Positions 19,555 to 28,575 of a DNA stretch of 64,000 nucleotides are shown one piece after another. A program made the position numbers and the translations under genes. Location: positions 143,990 through 207,989 of the forward strand of contig JAUSAW010000018.1 in the NCBI GenBank assembly GCA_030652335.1, in the 5' to 3' direction. Each line of letters starts with the position of its first letter. Position 1 is the stretch's first letter. Source of the stretch: Gammaproteobacteria bacterium. GTDB lineage: Bacteria > Pseudomonadota > Gammaproteobacteria > Francisellales > CACEW01. Below the pieces are notes generated by a model. That model was not told the origin of the DNA. It ran no database searches and was given only the letters and a program-made list of their open reading frames with translations.

Positions 19555-20208
19555 ATGAATACTGAACAAGCTCGTTTAAACATGATTAAGCAACAGATTC
19601 GCACCTGGGATGTCACTGACTATAAAGTGCTAGAAGCCTTTTCGGCCGTGCCGCGCGAAGAGTTTGTCGACCCTGCCTTTCGCGACTTAGCGTTTAGCGA
19701 TACAAATTTGGCGCTAGGCCATAATGAAATTATGCTTTCACCTATAATTGAAGGCAAAATGCTACAAGCTTTAGAAATACAGCCCCATGAAACCGTTTTA
19801 GAGATCGGCACCGGCAGCGGCTATTTTACCGCCCTATTGGCCCAGTTCGCCAAACACGTATATAGCGTCGAGTTTTATTCCGACCTATCGCAAAATGCCG
19901 CCCAGCATTTAAAAAACCGCCGCATTACTAATGTTAGCTTGGAAATCGGTAATGCCGCTCGTGGCTGGAACTTCCATAAAGATAAAGTCGACGTGTTAGT
20001 AATCACCGGCTCCCTGCCCTTTTTACCAGAGAGTTTTAAATCCTGTTTAAAAGAAAGCGGCCGATTAATGGCAATTTTGGGCGATTCGCCTAATATGGAA
20101 GTAACTTTAATTAAAAAACAGCCTAATGGCTGGGTAGCAACGCCGCTATTTGAAACCGTAGCGCCGGCACTACTGTATGCTCAACAACCTGAACGATTTG
20201 TCTTTTAA
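19555..20208 (+). CDS. pcm: Protein-L-isoaspartate O-methyltransferase family protein
   Basis: 217 residues from the ATG at 19555, preceded by AAGGG. An ATG at 19534 adds seven residues that do not fit the family N-terminus (MNTEQARLNMIKQQIRTWDV). The SAM-binding motif is VLEIGTGSGYFTALL. The N-terminal helix pair and the FVDPAFRDLAF stretch are typical of the Pcm relatives encoded before tolC in gammaproteobacteria. In place of the GQTIS active loop it reads GHNEIMLSP, so true isoaspartyl repair activity is uncertain. Followed 10 bases later by tolC. Confidence 0.8.
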   Translation: MNTEQARLNMIKQQIRTWDVTDYKVLEAFSAVPREEFVDPAFRDLAFSDTNLALGHNEIMLSPIIEGKMLQALEIQPHETVLEIGTGSGYFTALLAQFAKHVYSVEFYSDLSQNAAQHLKNRRITNVSLEIGNAARGWNFHKDKVDVLVITGSLPFLPESFKSCLKESGRLMAILGDSPNMEVTLIKKQPNGWVATPLFETVAPALLYAQQPERFVF

Positions 20209-20218
20209 GGAAGTAGCG

Positions 20219-21565
20219 ATGATAAAACCGATAGTACTAGCATTAATCACCTCTCTAGGCTTGAGCTATGCCCTTACCGGCCATGCCACCGACTTGATTG
20301 AAATATACCAACAAGCCGCTGCTCATAATGCTACCTATCAATCGGCGATGTCGACCTATCAGGCTGCAAAATATGGCGTGCCCATTAGCCGCGCGGCTTT
20401 ATTGCCCGCTGTATCCCTAACCGCCAATACCACCTCTAATTACAAAAACCCTAACGACCCTACTCGTTACAACAGTAATGGCTATACCCTGACCTTAACC
20501 CAGCCTATCTTTAACTGGGGATCATGGAAAGCTTATACTCAAGCCGAATATACCTTAAAACTGGCTGCGATTACTTATGCCCAAGCTCAGCAAACCTTAG
20601 TTATGAGCGTAGCCAATGCTTATTTTGCGGTACTAGAAGCTCAAGACCAACTTCGTTATGCTGAAAAAAATGAGGCCTCTTTAAAACAACAGATGAATCA
20701 AACCGACGAGCAGTATAAGGTCGGCTTAAAGGCCCTAACAGACGTGGAGTCCACTCGCGCCAGCTACGAGACAGCTATCGCCTCCACAGTAGCCGCCGAA
20801 AATTCACTACAAAATTCCATGGAAGCGCTAATGGTGGTAACCGGTAGACCCGAAAGCCATTTAAGCCCATTGGAAGCGAACTTTCCCCTCATTAAACCTC
20901 AGCCTGATAATTCCGACACCTGGGTCCAATTTGGCTTAGAACATAACCTGGCTTTAGCGTCGGCTAATTTAACCGCGCAAATCCAAAAACTCGGCATCGA
21001 TATCGCTAAAGCCGGCACGGCCGTCAGCCCTGGCTATTTACCTACCCTGACAGGCACAGGCACATATGGTTCTGCTAAAGATAATAGCAATACCAATGGT
21101 AATGTCACCACAGGCACCGCCTCGATCGGAATAAACTGGCAACTCTTTAATGGTGGCCAAACCTATGCCACCGTCAAACAAGCCGACTATAACTATCAAG
21201 CCGATGCAGCAACCCTAGAGGCTACAAGACGCAGCACCATAAGCAATGTCCGCCAATCTTATTTAAATATTTTATCGGATATTAGTCAGGTTCAAGCTTT
21301 AAACCAAGCCGTTATTTCAGGTGAGAGCTCTTTAAATGCGACCAGACAAGCCTATTTGGTCGGTGCTCGCACCATCGTGGATGTATTAACCCAGCAAAGT
21401 GATTTATTTGACAGCCAGCAGCAATATGCCGAAGCCGTTTACAATTATATTACTGACAGCTTAAACCTAAAGCTAAATGCGGGAACCATCAGCGAGCAAG
21501 ATATCGCCGCCATTAATCAATGGTTGGTTCAGCCACATTCTGTTGCTAAAAGACCCGTCCAATAG
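20219..21565 (+). CDS. tolC: TolC-family outer-membrane efflux/secretion channel
   Basis: 448 residues from the ATG at 20219, preceded by TAAGGA (a longer frame overlapping pcm lacks this). The signal peptide ends about residue 23 (LTGHA). Two tandem OEP repeats: LIEIYQQAAAHNATYQSA at the start of the first, and long coiled-coil alpha-barrel helices with QTDEQYKVGLKALTDVESTRASYE and its counterpart ATRQAYLVGARTIVDVLTQQSDL in the second. It forms the trimeric exit duct for type I secretion and tripartite drug pumps. No adaptor or inner-membrane pump is adjacent. The stop overlaps the GTG start of the next gene. Confidence 0.92.
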   Translation: MIKPIVLALITSLGLSYALTGHATDLIEIYQQAAAHNATYQSAMSTYQAAKYGVPISRAALLPAVSLTANTTSNYKNPNDPTRYNSNGYTLTLTQPIFNWGSWKAYTQAEYTLKLAAITYAQAQQTLVMSVANAYFAVLEAQDQLRYAEKNEASLKQQMNQTDEQYKVGLKALTDVESTRASYETAIASTVAAENSLQNSMEALMVVTGRPESHLSPLEANFPLIKPQPDNSDTWVQFGLEHNLALASANLTAQIQKLGIDIAKAGTAVSPGYLPTLTGTGTYGSAKDNSNTNGNVTTGTASIGINWQLFNGGQTYATVKQADYNYQADAATLEATRRSTISNVRQSYLNILSDISQVQALNQAVISGESSLNATRQAYLVGARTIVDVLTQQSDLFDSQQQYAEAVYNYITDSLNLKLNAGTISEQDIAAINQWLVQPHSVAKRPVQ

Positions 21566-23124
21566 TGTCGGGGCAAAGCGACAGCGAAATGCAGGCGGCT
21601 TTTTGGCTAAACCATGATCGCTTTTTAAAAAACGCCCTGATTACCGAGCAGCCCCACCCTGAAACTACCGAGCTGTCTCACCTAGCTCAAACTGATTTGC
21701 CTAGCGCTATTAGCCTATTATTAAAGATCGATATCGCCGTCGTTCAAAAACTTCAATCCTACTCGAGTGAACTCGAAGCCTTACATAAGGCTATCCATCA
21801 AACGCTTAAGGCTGGTCACAAAGTGTTTATCGCCGGTTGCGGAGCTAGTGGCAGATTGGCGGCTAGCTTAGAATATTGCTGGCGCAAACAATATCCCGAC
21901 AATACCAAGCAAGTAGTGAGCATTATTGCCGGTGGCGATGCTGCACTTATTCGTTCCATAGAACGCTGTGAAGACTATCCTGAATATGGCATTAAGCAAC
22001 TGCGGCAGCAAGGCTTTAGTGAAAACGATTTATTGATTAGCTCTGCGGCTGGCGGCGAATCGCCTTTTATTTTAGGTGCCACAGATTATGCTGCTGGCTT
22101 TAGCCATCAAAAACCTTGGCTGTTATATTGCAACCCTAATGAGGCCTTATTGGGACGTAATCCTAAGCATCCTATTAGCAATCCTAATGTTCGAGGCCTC
22201 TATCTAGAAACGGGCCCCATGGCATTAACTGGCTCGACCCGGATGCAGACCACCACCATGATGTTGCTTTGCATAGGATTGGCCCTGTTTTACTCAGAAT
22301 CAGAAATACCACTAGCCTTAGAGACATTGCTTACTAGTTTGAAAACGCTCGATCTGACTGGAATAGCGCCATTAATAGAGGCTGAAGCCAGCTGTTATCA
22401 AAATCATCAGACTATGCTCTATAAAACCAGCGCCGAAAATGGCTTAACCATACTTAACGATACAACCGAGCGCTCGCCCACCTTTAATTTATTGCCCTTT
22501 GAAAACCAACGTGACCAGCCCATCAAACCGGCCTGGTGCTATGTCAATATAATCGGCACGCATACGGCGGCCGAAAGTTGGCGGGCTTTAGTAAACCGTG
22601 AGGTTATGGCCCTAAATTGGCCTGAGCTTCCCGCCACCGAATTAGGCAATTTGCTAGGCTTTGATTTAAGCGATGATTATACCGCGAGTAGACAATCGGC
22701 CTATAGCCTATCGATCCTGCCTAGCAAATCAGGCTTTGAATTTGTATTGTCGGGGCTTACGTCGCATCGATTTGAATTAGCCCTGCCAGGCTTGAATTTT
22801 TTCCAACAGCAGATCGTTTTAAAGCTAACCTTAAATAACCTATCCACCTTAGTAATGGGAAGACTGGGATTCTATCGTGGTAACTTAATGACCTCGCTAT
22901 ATCCAAGCAACCACAAATTAATCGATAGAGCGATACGTTACACCCGCTATCGCTATCAACAGCAGACTGGAACTGAATTGCCTTACAAGGAAGTCGCCGA
23001 TGCGGTATTTGCAGAGATGCAAAACTTACAGCCTGGCGAATCGATCGTAGATAAATCCCTCGCCAGTCTTAAAGCTAAGCTTAAGCTCTATACTCTCAAT
23101 CTGTTATCCCAGCGCCAGCAATAG
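21565..23124 (+). CDS. SIS-domain protein related to MurQ / glucokinase regulatory protein
   Basis: 519 residues from a GTG overlapping the tolC stop (ATG at 21589 is the alternative). The first SIS domain (about 70-250) has VFIAGCGASGRLAASLEY, the sugar-phosphate loop of MurNAc-6-P etherase and GKRP, then SSAAGGESPFILGA and TGPMALTGSTRMQTTTMML, corresponding to the MurQ signature. A second, weaker SIS-like half follows (300-510). Two SIS halves and this length resemble eukaryote-type GKRP more than the roughly 300-residue MurQ. It likely binds or cleaves a phosphorylated amino sugar, but etherase activity is unproven. Convergent with the next gene, overlapping by 29 bp. Confidence 0.7.
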   Translation: MSGQSDSEMQAAFWLNHDRFLKNALITEQPHPETTELSHLAQTDLPSAISLLLKIDIAVVQKLQSYSSELEALHKAIHQTLKAGHKVFIAGCGASGRLAASLEYCWRKQYPDNTKQVVSIIAGGDAALIRSIERCEDYPEYGIKQLRQQGFSENDLLISSAAGGESPFILGATDYAAGFSHQKPWLLYCNPNEALLGRNPKHPISNPNVRGLYLETGPMALTGSTRMQTTTMMLLCIGLALFYSESEIPLALETLLTSLKTLDLTGIAPLIEAEASCYQNHQTMLYKTSAENGLTILNDTTERSPTFNLLPFENQRDQPIKPAWCYVNIIGTHTAAESWRALVNREVMALNWPELPATELGNLLGFDLSDDYTASRQSAYSLSILPSKSGFEFVLSGLTSHRFELALPGLNFFQQQIVLKLTLNNLSTLVMGRLGFYRGNLMTSLYPSNHKLIDRAIRYTRYRYQQQTGTELPYKEVADAVFAEMQNLQPGESIVDKSLASLKAKLKLYTLNLLSQRQQ

Positions 23125-24874
23125 GGGCAAGGTCAGCTTCAACTTTAACAGATGCTCTGACCGCATAAAATGCGGTGGGAGATGCCACCGATAGACCTGG
23201 ATCAGGCATGACTGGCTCTGGTGATGATAGGATGTTTCGAAGCTGATGCCTTACTACTGCATCAATATGGCTAAATTTAGCTAACTCATAAATAAAATAA
23301 GCAAATATTTCAAGAGCAGGGACCCCTACCCTTAACTCATCAAGCATAAACTTTATTAAGGCCTTCTCTTCAACTCCCATATCAGGAAAGAATAAATTAA
23401 GCGTTTCAAGCGCTCCTATCATTTTGACATTGGTAAACGCGACAGTATTGCTAAGACCACTTTTATATGCAGCCTCTACGCGAAGCTTTTGATCTTTAAG
23501 GCTTTCTTTTTCGCCTGTATTAACTTTTCCAGATAATTCACGATCGAGCAATTTATGTAAATGATCCAACTGCTTATTAGCCGGGAAATCTAACATGGCG
23601 TTAGCTAGATAGTTCATCAGTTTTTGCTTAACCGCAGCGTCAGGATTAGAATTAAGAAGCTGCATTATCATATGATGGACATCATCTCCATCAGCAAAAT
23701 AATAAATAGGTAGCCCCAAAAGTTTTTCATAGCTATCCGCCACTTTGCCGTCAGCAAGTTCGCATAGACCTTCAATTTGCTGAATCTGGAACAGTGGGAG
23801 CCTAGCACCATCTATGCTGTTCAATGCAAAATCAATAGTTTCTGGCTCAATGGTAAGCGGTAGTTGCTTTGGAGAATGGGTGAGTTGTGCAATATATAAA
23901 TCTAATACATAGGATAAAAGGCCTTTCTGCTCTTTCAAAACATGCTTCGCGCATAATTCATCTTTGGCGGCATAGAGCTCTTCTAATCCTTGGTACATAA
24001 TAATAAATATCACTGCTCTTGCCTTTAATACACAAGGGCCCTCTTTTACAGACTCAAACATGATCGTATTATAATAACCATCAACCTCAGCTCTAGGCAG
24101 ATCTTTATTAGCTACACCTTGAATAGCGAGCTCGAAATTTTCTTCAGAAGTTTTAGCCTCTAGCTTTACGTACGCTAATGCAAACAATTCAGAGGCTTCT
24201 TTTGTATAACCATGACTCTCGTAAATGCTAGCAAGTGCAGAAATAGCACTGAGACTTTGTAATGCTATGGCCTTATTATAAAGAGCGATGACCTCGCTAT
24301 AACTATCAACACTTCTAACCGGCCTTAAAAGGCTAAAATCCATTCCTCTCTCAGCCTCAAAAAGGGCCCGCCCCTCTATACCACTAGCATGTTCATCTAA
24401 TTGCTCCTCGAGTATACTAGCCTTTAGCTCAATGGCTTCTACAAGTTCTTTTCCATCATCTAATGCCAAGACCTTATCGACTAACTCTAGGGCCTTATTG
24501 ACGTCTTTAGGTCCTTTGATACCATCCCGATATAGAGAGGCCCTTTCCATCATGGCATTGATATTACAATAGGGCTCAGTGCTTGCCCTATCCAATAGGG
24601 CATTATCCTCGCTTTCTAAAAACGACCCTTGCAAATATAAAATCTTACCTATCACAGTATTATCTGTCACTGTTTTAAGCCTCTCGTCTAAACAAGCTTC
24701 TACTACAGCACGTCGCTCTCTAGAAGCGGGACCAAAGTAACCATGCGAATCTTCGGCATAAATAAAGCAACTCGATCTAAACCATGATAATAATTCCGCA
24801 CCATTATTATAAGTGCTCTTAGGATTGTCGATAAAGGCATTTACTCGAGCTGAAACAACTTCATTAAAAGTCAT
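23096..24874 (-). CDS. Large helical repeat protein (TPR/Sel1-like), unknown function
   Basis: 592 residues with no signal peptide or membrane segment. Helical pairs resembling TPR/Sel1 units are visible between about 90 and 260 (NINAMMERASLYRDG, DVNKALELVDKVLAL, YNKAIALQSLSAISALASIYESHG). The rest is a long all-alpha solenoid with acidic character, ending in a hydrophobic Ala/Gly tail. AGGGTG precedes the ATG. Such scaffolds mediate protein contacts and are frequent among secreted proteins of host-associated bacteria, but no specific function can be claimed. Its 3' end overlaps the opposing SIS gene. Confidence 0.65.
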   Translation of the reverse strand: MTFNEVVSARVNAFIDNPKSTYNNGAELLSWFRSSCFIYAEDSHGYFGPASRERRAVVEACLDERLKTVTDNTVIGKILYLQGSFLESEDNALLDRASTEPYCNINAMMERASLYRDGIKGPKDVNKALELVDKVLALDDGKELVEAIELKASILEEQLDEHASGIEGRALFEAERGMDFSLLRPVRSVDSYSEVIALYNKAIALQSLSAISALASIYESHGYTKEASELFALAYVKLEAKTSEENFELAIQGVANKDLPRAEVDGYYNTIMFESVKEGPCVLKARAVIFIIMYQGLEELYAAKDELCAKHVLKEQKGLLSYVLDLYIAQLTHSPKQLPLTIEPETIDFALNSIDGARLPLFQIQQIEGLCELADGKVADSYEKLLGLPIYYFADGDDVHHMIMQLLNSNPDAAVKQKLMNYLANAMLDFPANKQLDHLHKLLDRELSGKVNTGEKESLKDQKLRVEAAYKSGLSNTVAFTNVKMIGALETLNLFFPDMGVEEKALIKFMLDELRVGVPALEIFAYFIYELAKFSHIDAVVRHQLRNILSSPEPVMPDPGLSVASPTAFYAVRASVKVEADLAPIAGAGITD

Positions 24875-24955
24875 GGTACTTCACCCTGTATTGTTTAAAA
24901 AAATGACTATACTCATAACTTTGCTGGAATTAAACAAGCGCGTATAGCAGAAATG

Positions 24956-24982
24956 AAAAAGCCCGCATAATGACGGGCTTTT
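24956..24982 (-). terminator. Rho-independent terminator, possibly bidirectional
   Basis: Stem AGCCCG (24960-24965) with CGGGCT (24974-24979), flanked by AAAAA on one side and TTTT on the other. It serves the lipoprotein gene on the minus strand; nothing on the plus strand runs into it. Confidence 0.75.
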
Positions 24983-24988
24983 AAATAA

Positions 24989-25027
24989 CTGGATCCCGTG
25001 TTCGCCAAACGGCGCCCCAGGATGACA
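24989..25027. repeat. Dispersed GGATCC/CAGGATGAC repeat, copy
   Basis: CTGGATCCCGTGTTCGCC, then GGCGCCCCAGGATGACAAG. Belongs to the family at 4022, 44573 and 46843 and sits just past the lipoprotein stop. Confidence 0.6.
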
Positions 25028-25033
25028 AGTCGA

Positions 25034-25522
25034 TTATGAAGCTACTTTAGCAGGAGCTGTTGCAGCAGCAGGTGCGGCTACTGGAGCTACTGGCGCAGGC
25101 TGTACGGCTACGTTCAACTGAGCACTTGCCAATACTTTACCGGTGTTAGTGTTGACTACTTTAGCAGTCCACGTACCATTACAGGTTTGGTTGTTACGTA
25201 CTACTGTACGATAAGCCCATGATAGGTCATTGCTTTGATGCCCTTTGGTAATAGGGAATTGTGAATTGTCACAATAGTTATTAGCAGGAGCCGTCCATAC
25301 AATGGCTAAACTGTCATTGGTTTTTGGGTCCCAATTAGTAGTCACATTGGCAACTAATAAGCTACCTTGTGTTTTTAAGCTAATAGTCGAGGTGGTTTTG
25401 GATGAAGTCATTTTGCTTGATGATGGCTTCATCGCTTGATTGGATTTATATCCATTGCTTGCACAACCGGCTAAACCTAGCACAGCAACAGCTACTAAGG
25501 CTAATTTAATGGTATTTTTCAT
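25034..25522 (-). CDS. Putative lipoprotein of unknown function
   Basis: 162 residues. The N-terminus has a lipoprotein signal with lipobox LAGC (cleavage before Cys20: VLGLAGCASNGYKS), so it should be membrane-anchored and periplasmic. After a Ser/Thr/Lys linker comes a beta-rich domain (about 46-140) with two Cys (NNYCDNSQF and NQTCNGTW) that could form a disulfide. The C-terminus is an Ala/Pro run. It resembles no family I can name. The next gene upstream on its strand is the POT transporter, 143 bp away, so it is probably transcribed alone and ended by the terminator at 24956. Confidence 0.7.
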   Translation of the reverse strand: MKNTIKLALVAVAVLGLAGCASNGYKSNQAMKPSSSKMTSSKTTSTISLKTQGSLLVANVTTNWDPKTNDSLAIVWTAPANNYCDNSQFPITKGHQSNDLSWAYRTVVRNNQTCNGTWTAKVVNTNTGKVLASAQLNVAVQPAPVAPVAAPAAATAPAKVAS

Positions 25523-25665
25523 ATAGGGCTCTCTATTAAGTTCACGTTGAATTGTATAAAACTAGGTCATTATCGTGAATCTACCTACTTAAAGCAAGAT
25601 CTAGATTGTGGATCTACTGCTTGGTAATTTGACTCCGGCCAAACCACCAAGCTGTGAACTAAAAA

Positions 25666-27105
25666 TTAGGACATCATGCGAGATAATTTAGGCGCAAATA
25701 CCATCATTACCAAACTAATCAATAAAGTCGCCACTCCTATCTGCATAAATACATGAGTATAAACGGGCAAAGTCTGGATCGGATTATTCATATTGCTTGG
25801 CACGCTAGTCCAGCTTGCTACAAAGCCACCAATGACCATAGCCGCTGCCGTAGTCATAAACCAGGCGCCCATAATAAAGCCCATCAATCGTTGTGGCACT
25901 AAACGCGCTACCATCGCTAATCCTAATGCGCTTACCAATAATTCTCCTACGCTTTGGAAGAAGTAACTAATAATAATCCACCAGGATGAAACGATACCCT
26001 GGGCATTGGCAAAATGTTCACTTAGCACCAATACCAAAAACCCTAAAGAGCTTAAAAACATCCCTAAAGCGAATTTACCCGGCATCGATAAATCGCGGCC
26101 CTCTTTAGCCAGATGATTATAAAGTGCCGCTAAAAATGGGCTGGCCAATAAAATCCAGAATGGGTTTAAGGCTTGGAATGATAAAGGATTAATCGCCACA
26201 CCTAAAATGCTGTGCTGCACGTTATTGATGGTAAAAAAGTTTAGGGAAGTAGGCATTTGCTGATACATCACGTACCAGACCACCGCTTGAAGAATCAATA
26301 TAAATGCCACGATCATTTTAGAGCGCTCACTATCGCTCGACCTAAGAATTTCATAGATGAATTTCACGATGACCACACAGCCAATGGCTAGCAATAAATA
26401 GTGTGCCACAGACAAGCGCTGCAAGATCCAGCCCGATAAGAACACTACCGCCAACCCGCCCGCCATAACATAGAGTAGGTTTAAGCGTTTCATAGGCATT
26501 AAACCGGCTTTAGAGCCAATATCTTTTACCCAGCTATAGCAGGCATAATAGTTAATAATGGCAAGAATCAAACCGATACTGCAGGCACGAAAGCCCATAT
26601 TCCAACCGTATTTAAGTGCAATAATAGGCACAAACAACATGCTAAAGAATGACCCTATATTAATGGCCATATAGTAAAGTGTGAAGGCGCCATCGATCCT
26701 ATGATCATCTGCTTCATAACATTTAGACAATAAGCTTGAAGGATTAGCTTTAAATAAACCATTCCCGACCGCAATCACCCCTAGCGCATAATAAAACCAT
26801 TCGCTTTTGCCTAAACTTAATAGGTAATAACCGATGCTTAAGGTGCATGCTCCTAATACCATGGTGCGTTTGGTACCTAAAATATTATCACCGATATAGC
26901 CGCCCACGCTCATTAGTGCATAGAGCAAAGCGGTAAAAGCGCTATAGGTATTAAAGGCTTGTGCGTCGCTTAAGTTAAAGCTTTTTATCATATATAGAAC
27001 CAGGATAGCCTGCATTCCATAAAAACCAAATCGCTCCCAAGCTTCCATGAAAAAAATCATATAAAAAGGCTTGGGCTGCTTAAAAGTATTTATAAAACCT
27101 AACAT
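25666..27105 (-). CDS. POT/PTR-family proton-coupled di-/tripeptide transporter
   Basis: 479 residues with 14 hydrophobic segments as in bacterial DtpA-D. The signature EAWERFGFYGMQAILVLYM in helix 1 is the ExxERFxYYG proton/peptide motif. GGYIGDNILGTKRTMVLG and FTLYYMAINIGSFFSMLF (the PTR2 second signature) are present. It imports small peptides with protons across the inner membrane. AAGGA precedes the ATG. It fits a metabolism relying on amino acids, together with the OPT transporter and serine deaminase further on. Confidence 0.92.
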   Translation of the reverse strand: MLGFINTFKQPKPFYMIFFMEAWERFGFYGMQAILVLYMIKSFNLSDAQAFNTYSAFTALLYALMSVGGYIGDNILGTKRTMVLGACTLSIGYYLLSLGKSEWFYYALGVIAVGNGLFKANPSSLLSKCYEADDHRIDGAFTLYYMAINIGSFFSMLFVPIIALKYGWNMGFRACSIGLILAIINYYACYSWVKDIGSKAGLMPMKRLNLLYVMAGGLAVVFLSGWILQRLSVAHYLLLAIGCVVIVKFIYEILRSSDSERSKMIVAFILILQAVVWYVMYQQMPTSLNFFTINNVQHSILGVAINPLSFQALNPFWILLASPFLAALYNHLAKEGRDLSMPGKFALGMFLSSLGFLVLVLSEHFANAQGIVSSWWIIISYFFQSVGELLVSALGLAMVARLVPQRLMGFIMGAWFMTTAAAMVIGGFVASWTSVPSNMNNPIQTLPVYTHVFMQIGVATLLISLVMMVFAPKLSRMMS

Positions 27106-27173
27106 CTGTTTTCCTTAATTTTTATACAGATTTAATATATTATAGCTATAAACTTGCTGGAAGTCATGACGAC

Positions 27174-28523
27174 CTACACAAAGCATTGCTCGATCTCTTC
27201 CAGGGTTTTATTCTTGGTTTCAGGGATAATAAATACCGCCAATAAGAAATACAGTAGGCTAAAGCCGGCACAGACCGCAAATACCCCAAGATACCCAATC
27301 CAGCCTACTAAAACTAAAAATAACGAGGCCAATATAGTCGAGGTTAAGGAATTAAGGAATAAAGCCACCGCCATCCCAGTCGAGCGAATACGTGAAGGCA
27401 GCAATTCGGAAAGAATTAACCATACTACCACACCCGGCCCGATTGCAAAAAACAAGATAAACCCAAGGATACCCACCAACAATAAATAGCCTTTCATAGG
27501 CCCAGGGGCCGCAAAACCGAAGATTAAAGCAGAATAGGCTAAGGCGCATACCACGCCGCAAGTACCGACACTCAGCAACACCTTTCGCCCCACCTTATCG
27601 ACTAAACTCAAAGCGACGACTGTCACCAAAAAGTTTAAGCCTGTAATCGCAGTACTACCTAACATAGCGGCAATATTAGACGATAAACCAGCTTGTTTTA
27701 ATATAATGGCGCTAAATTGCAAGATCGAGTTAATCCCCGTTAACTGCCCTAAAATAGCCACGGCAAATACTATGGCTAAAGGCATGGCATAACGCCTTTG
27801 CAACAAACTGCTTTTCAGCCCGGTAATATGGTCTTTATGGCTATTGAGGGAATGCTTAATCTGCGCTAACTCTGCCTCGGCCAGATGATCGGGGCGGGTT
27901 TTTTTCAATACACTTAAGGCCTTCTCATGCCGGCCTTTCATCATCAACCAGCGCGGCGAATCATGTAAACAGAAGGCACCTATTAACATTATAAATCCAG
28001 GAATGGCTGCCGATAAAAACATGCTACGCCAGCTGCCTTTGGTGGTGAAATACAGATCGACTAAACTTGCTAATAAAATCCCAGCGGTTAGCATCAATTG
28101 AAAGGCGCTAATACCCCTGCCACGAAGATGGCTTGGCACAGATTCTGCCATATATAAAGGCACGGCAATGGTGATAATTCCCACCCCAATACCCTGGGTC
28201 ATCCTGCCCAGCAATAAAATATGATAGCTATGCGCAAATGCGACCGAAAACACCCCAATTAAAAATATAATCGATGCGGCTGCAAGCATTCGACGACGCC
28301 CCACCCAGTCGGATAAAGGCCCGGTAACTAAAGTGGCGAAAGCGCCCCCACCTAACACAGCCGCCACTAAAAAGGACATTTGTTGTGGGCTCATAGGAAT
28401 ATCGCGTTGTACAAATAATAATGCCCCGGCAATAATACCGATATCATATCCATATAAAACCCCGCCAATCGCTGCAAATATTATTAGCGTCATGGCCGCC
28501 TTATTATGATTCACTTCAAACAT
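27174..28523 (-). CDS. MFS sugar porter, probable amino-sugar transporter
   Basis: 449 residues from the ATG at 28523, preceded by AGGA; a longer frame reaching 28643 would overlap nagA and has no such site. Twelve membrane segments. Sugar-porter signatures: GGVLYGYDIGIIAGALLF, GPLSDWVGRRRML, RMTQGIGVGIITIAVPLYMAESVPSHLRGRG, and PETKNKTLEEIE at the C-terminus. The family (GalP, XylE, AraE) moves hexoses or pentoses with protons. Its place after nagK, nagB-II and nagA makes N-acetylglucosamine or glucosamine the likely cargo (a NagP-like role), by inference. Last gene of that operon. Confidence 0.85.
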   Translation of the reverse strand: MFEVNHNKAAMTLIIFAAIGGVLYGYDIGIIAGALLFVQRDIPMSPQQMSFLVAAVLGGGAFATLVTGPLSDWVGRRRMLAAASIIFLIGVFSVAFAHSYHILLLGRMTQGIGVGIITIAVPLYMAESVPSHLRGRGISAFQLMLTAGILLASLVDLYFTTKGSWRSMFLSAAIPGFIMLIGAFCLHDSPRWLMMKGRHEKALSVLKKTRPDHLAEAELAQIKHSLNSHKDHITGLKSSLLQRRYAMPLAIVFAVAILGQLTGINSILQFSAIILKQAGLSSNIAAMLGSTAITGLNFLVTVVALSLVDKVGRKVLLSVGTCGVVCALAYSALIFGFAAPGPMKGYLLLVGILGFILFFAIGPGVVVWLILSELLPSRIRSTGMAVALFLNSLTSTILASLFLVLVGWIGYLGVFAVCAGFSLLYFLLAVFIIPETKNKTLEEIEQCFV

Positions 28524-28575
28524 ATTCCGTCCTTTATTTTTGACTAGGGCCCTGTCGCCTAACACCCTGCTTAAA

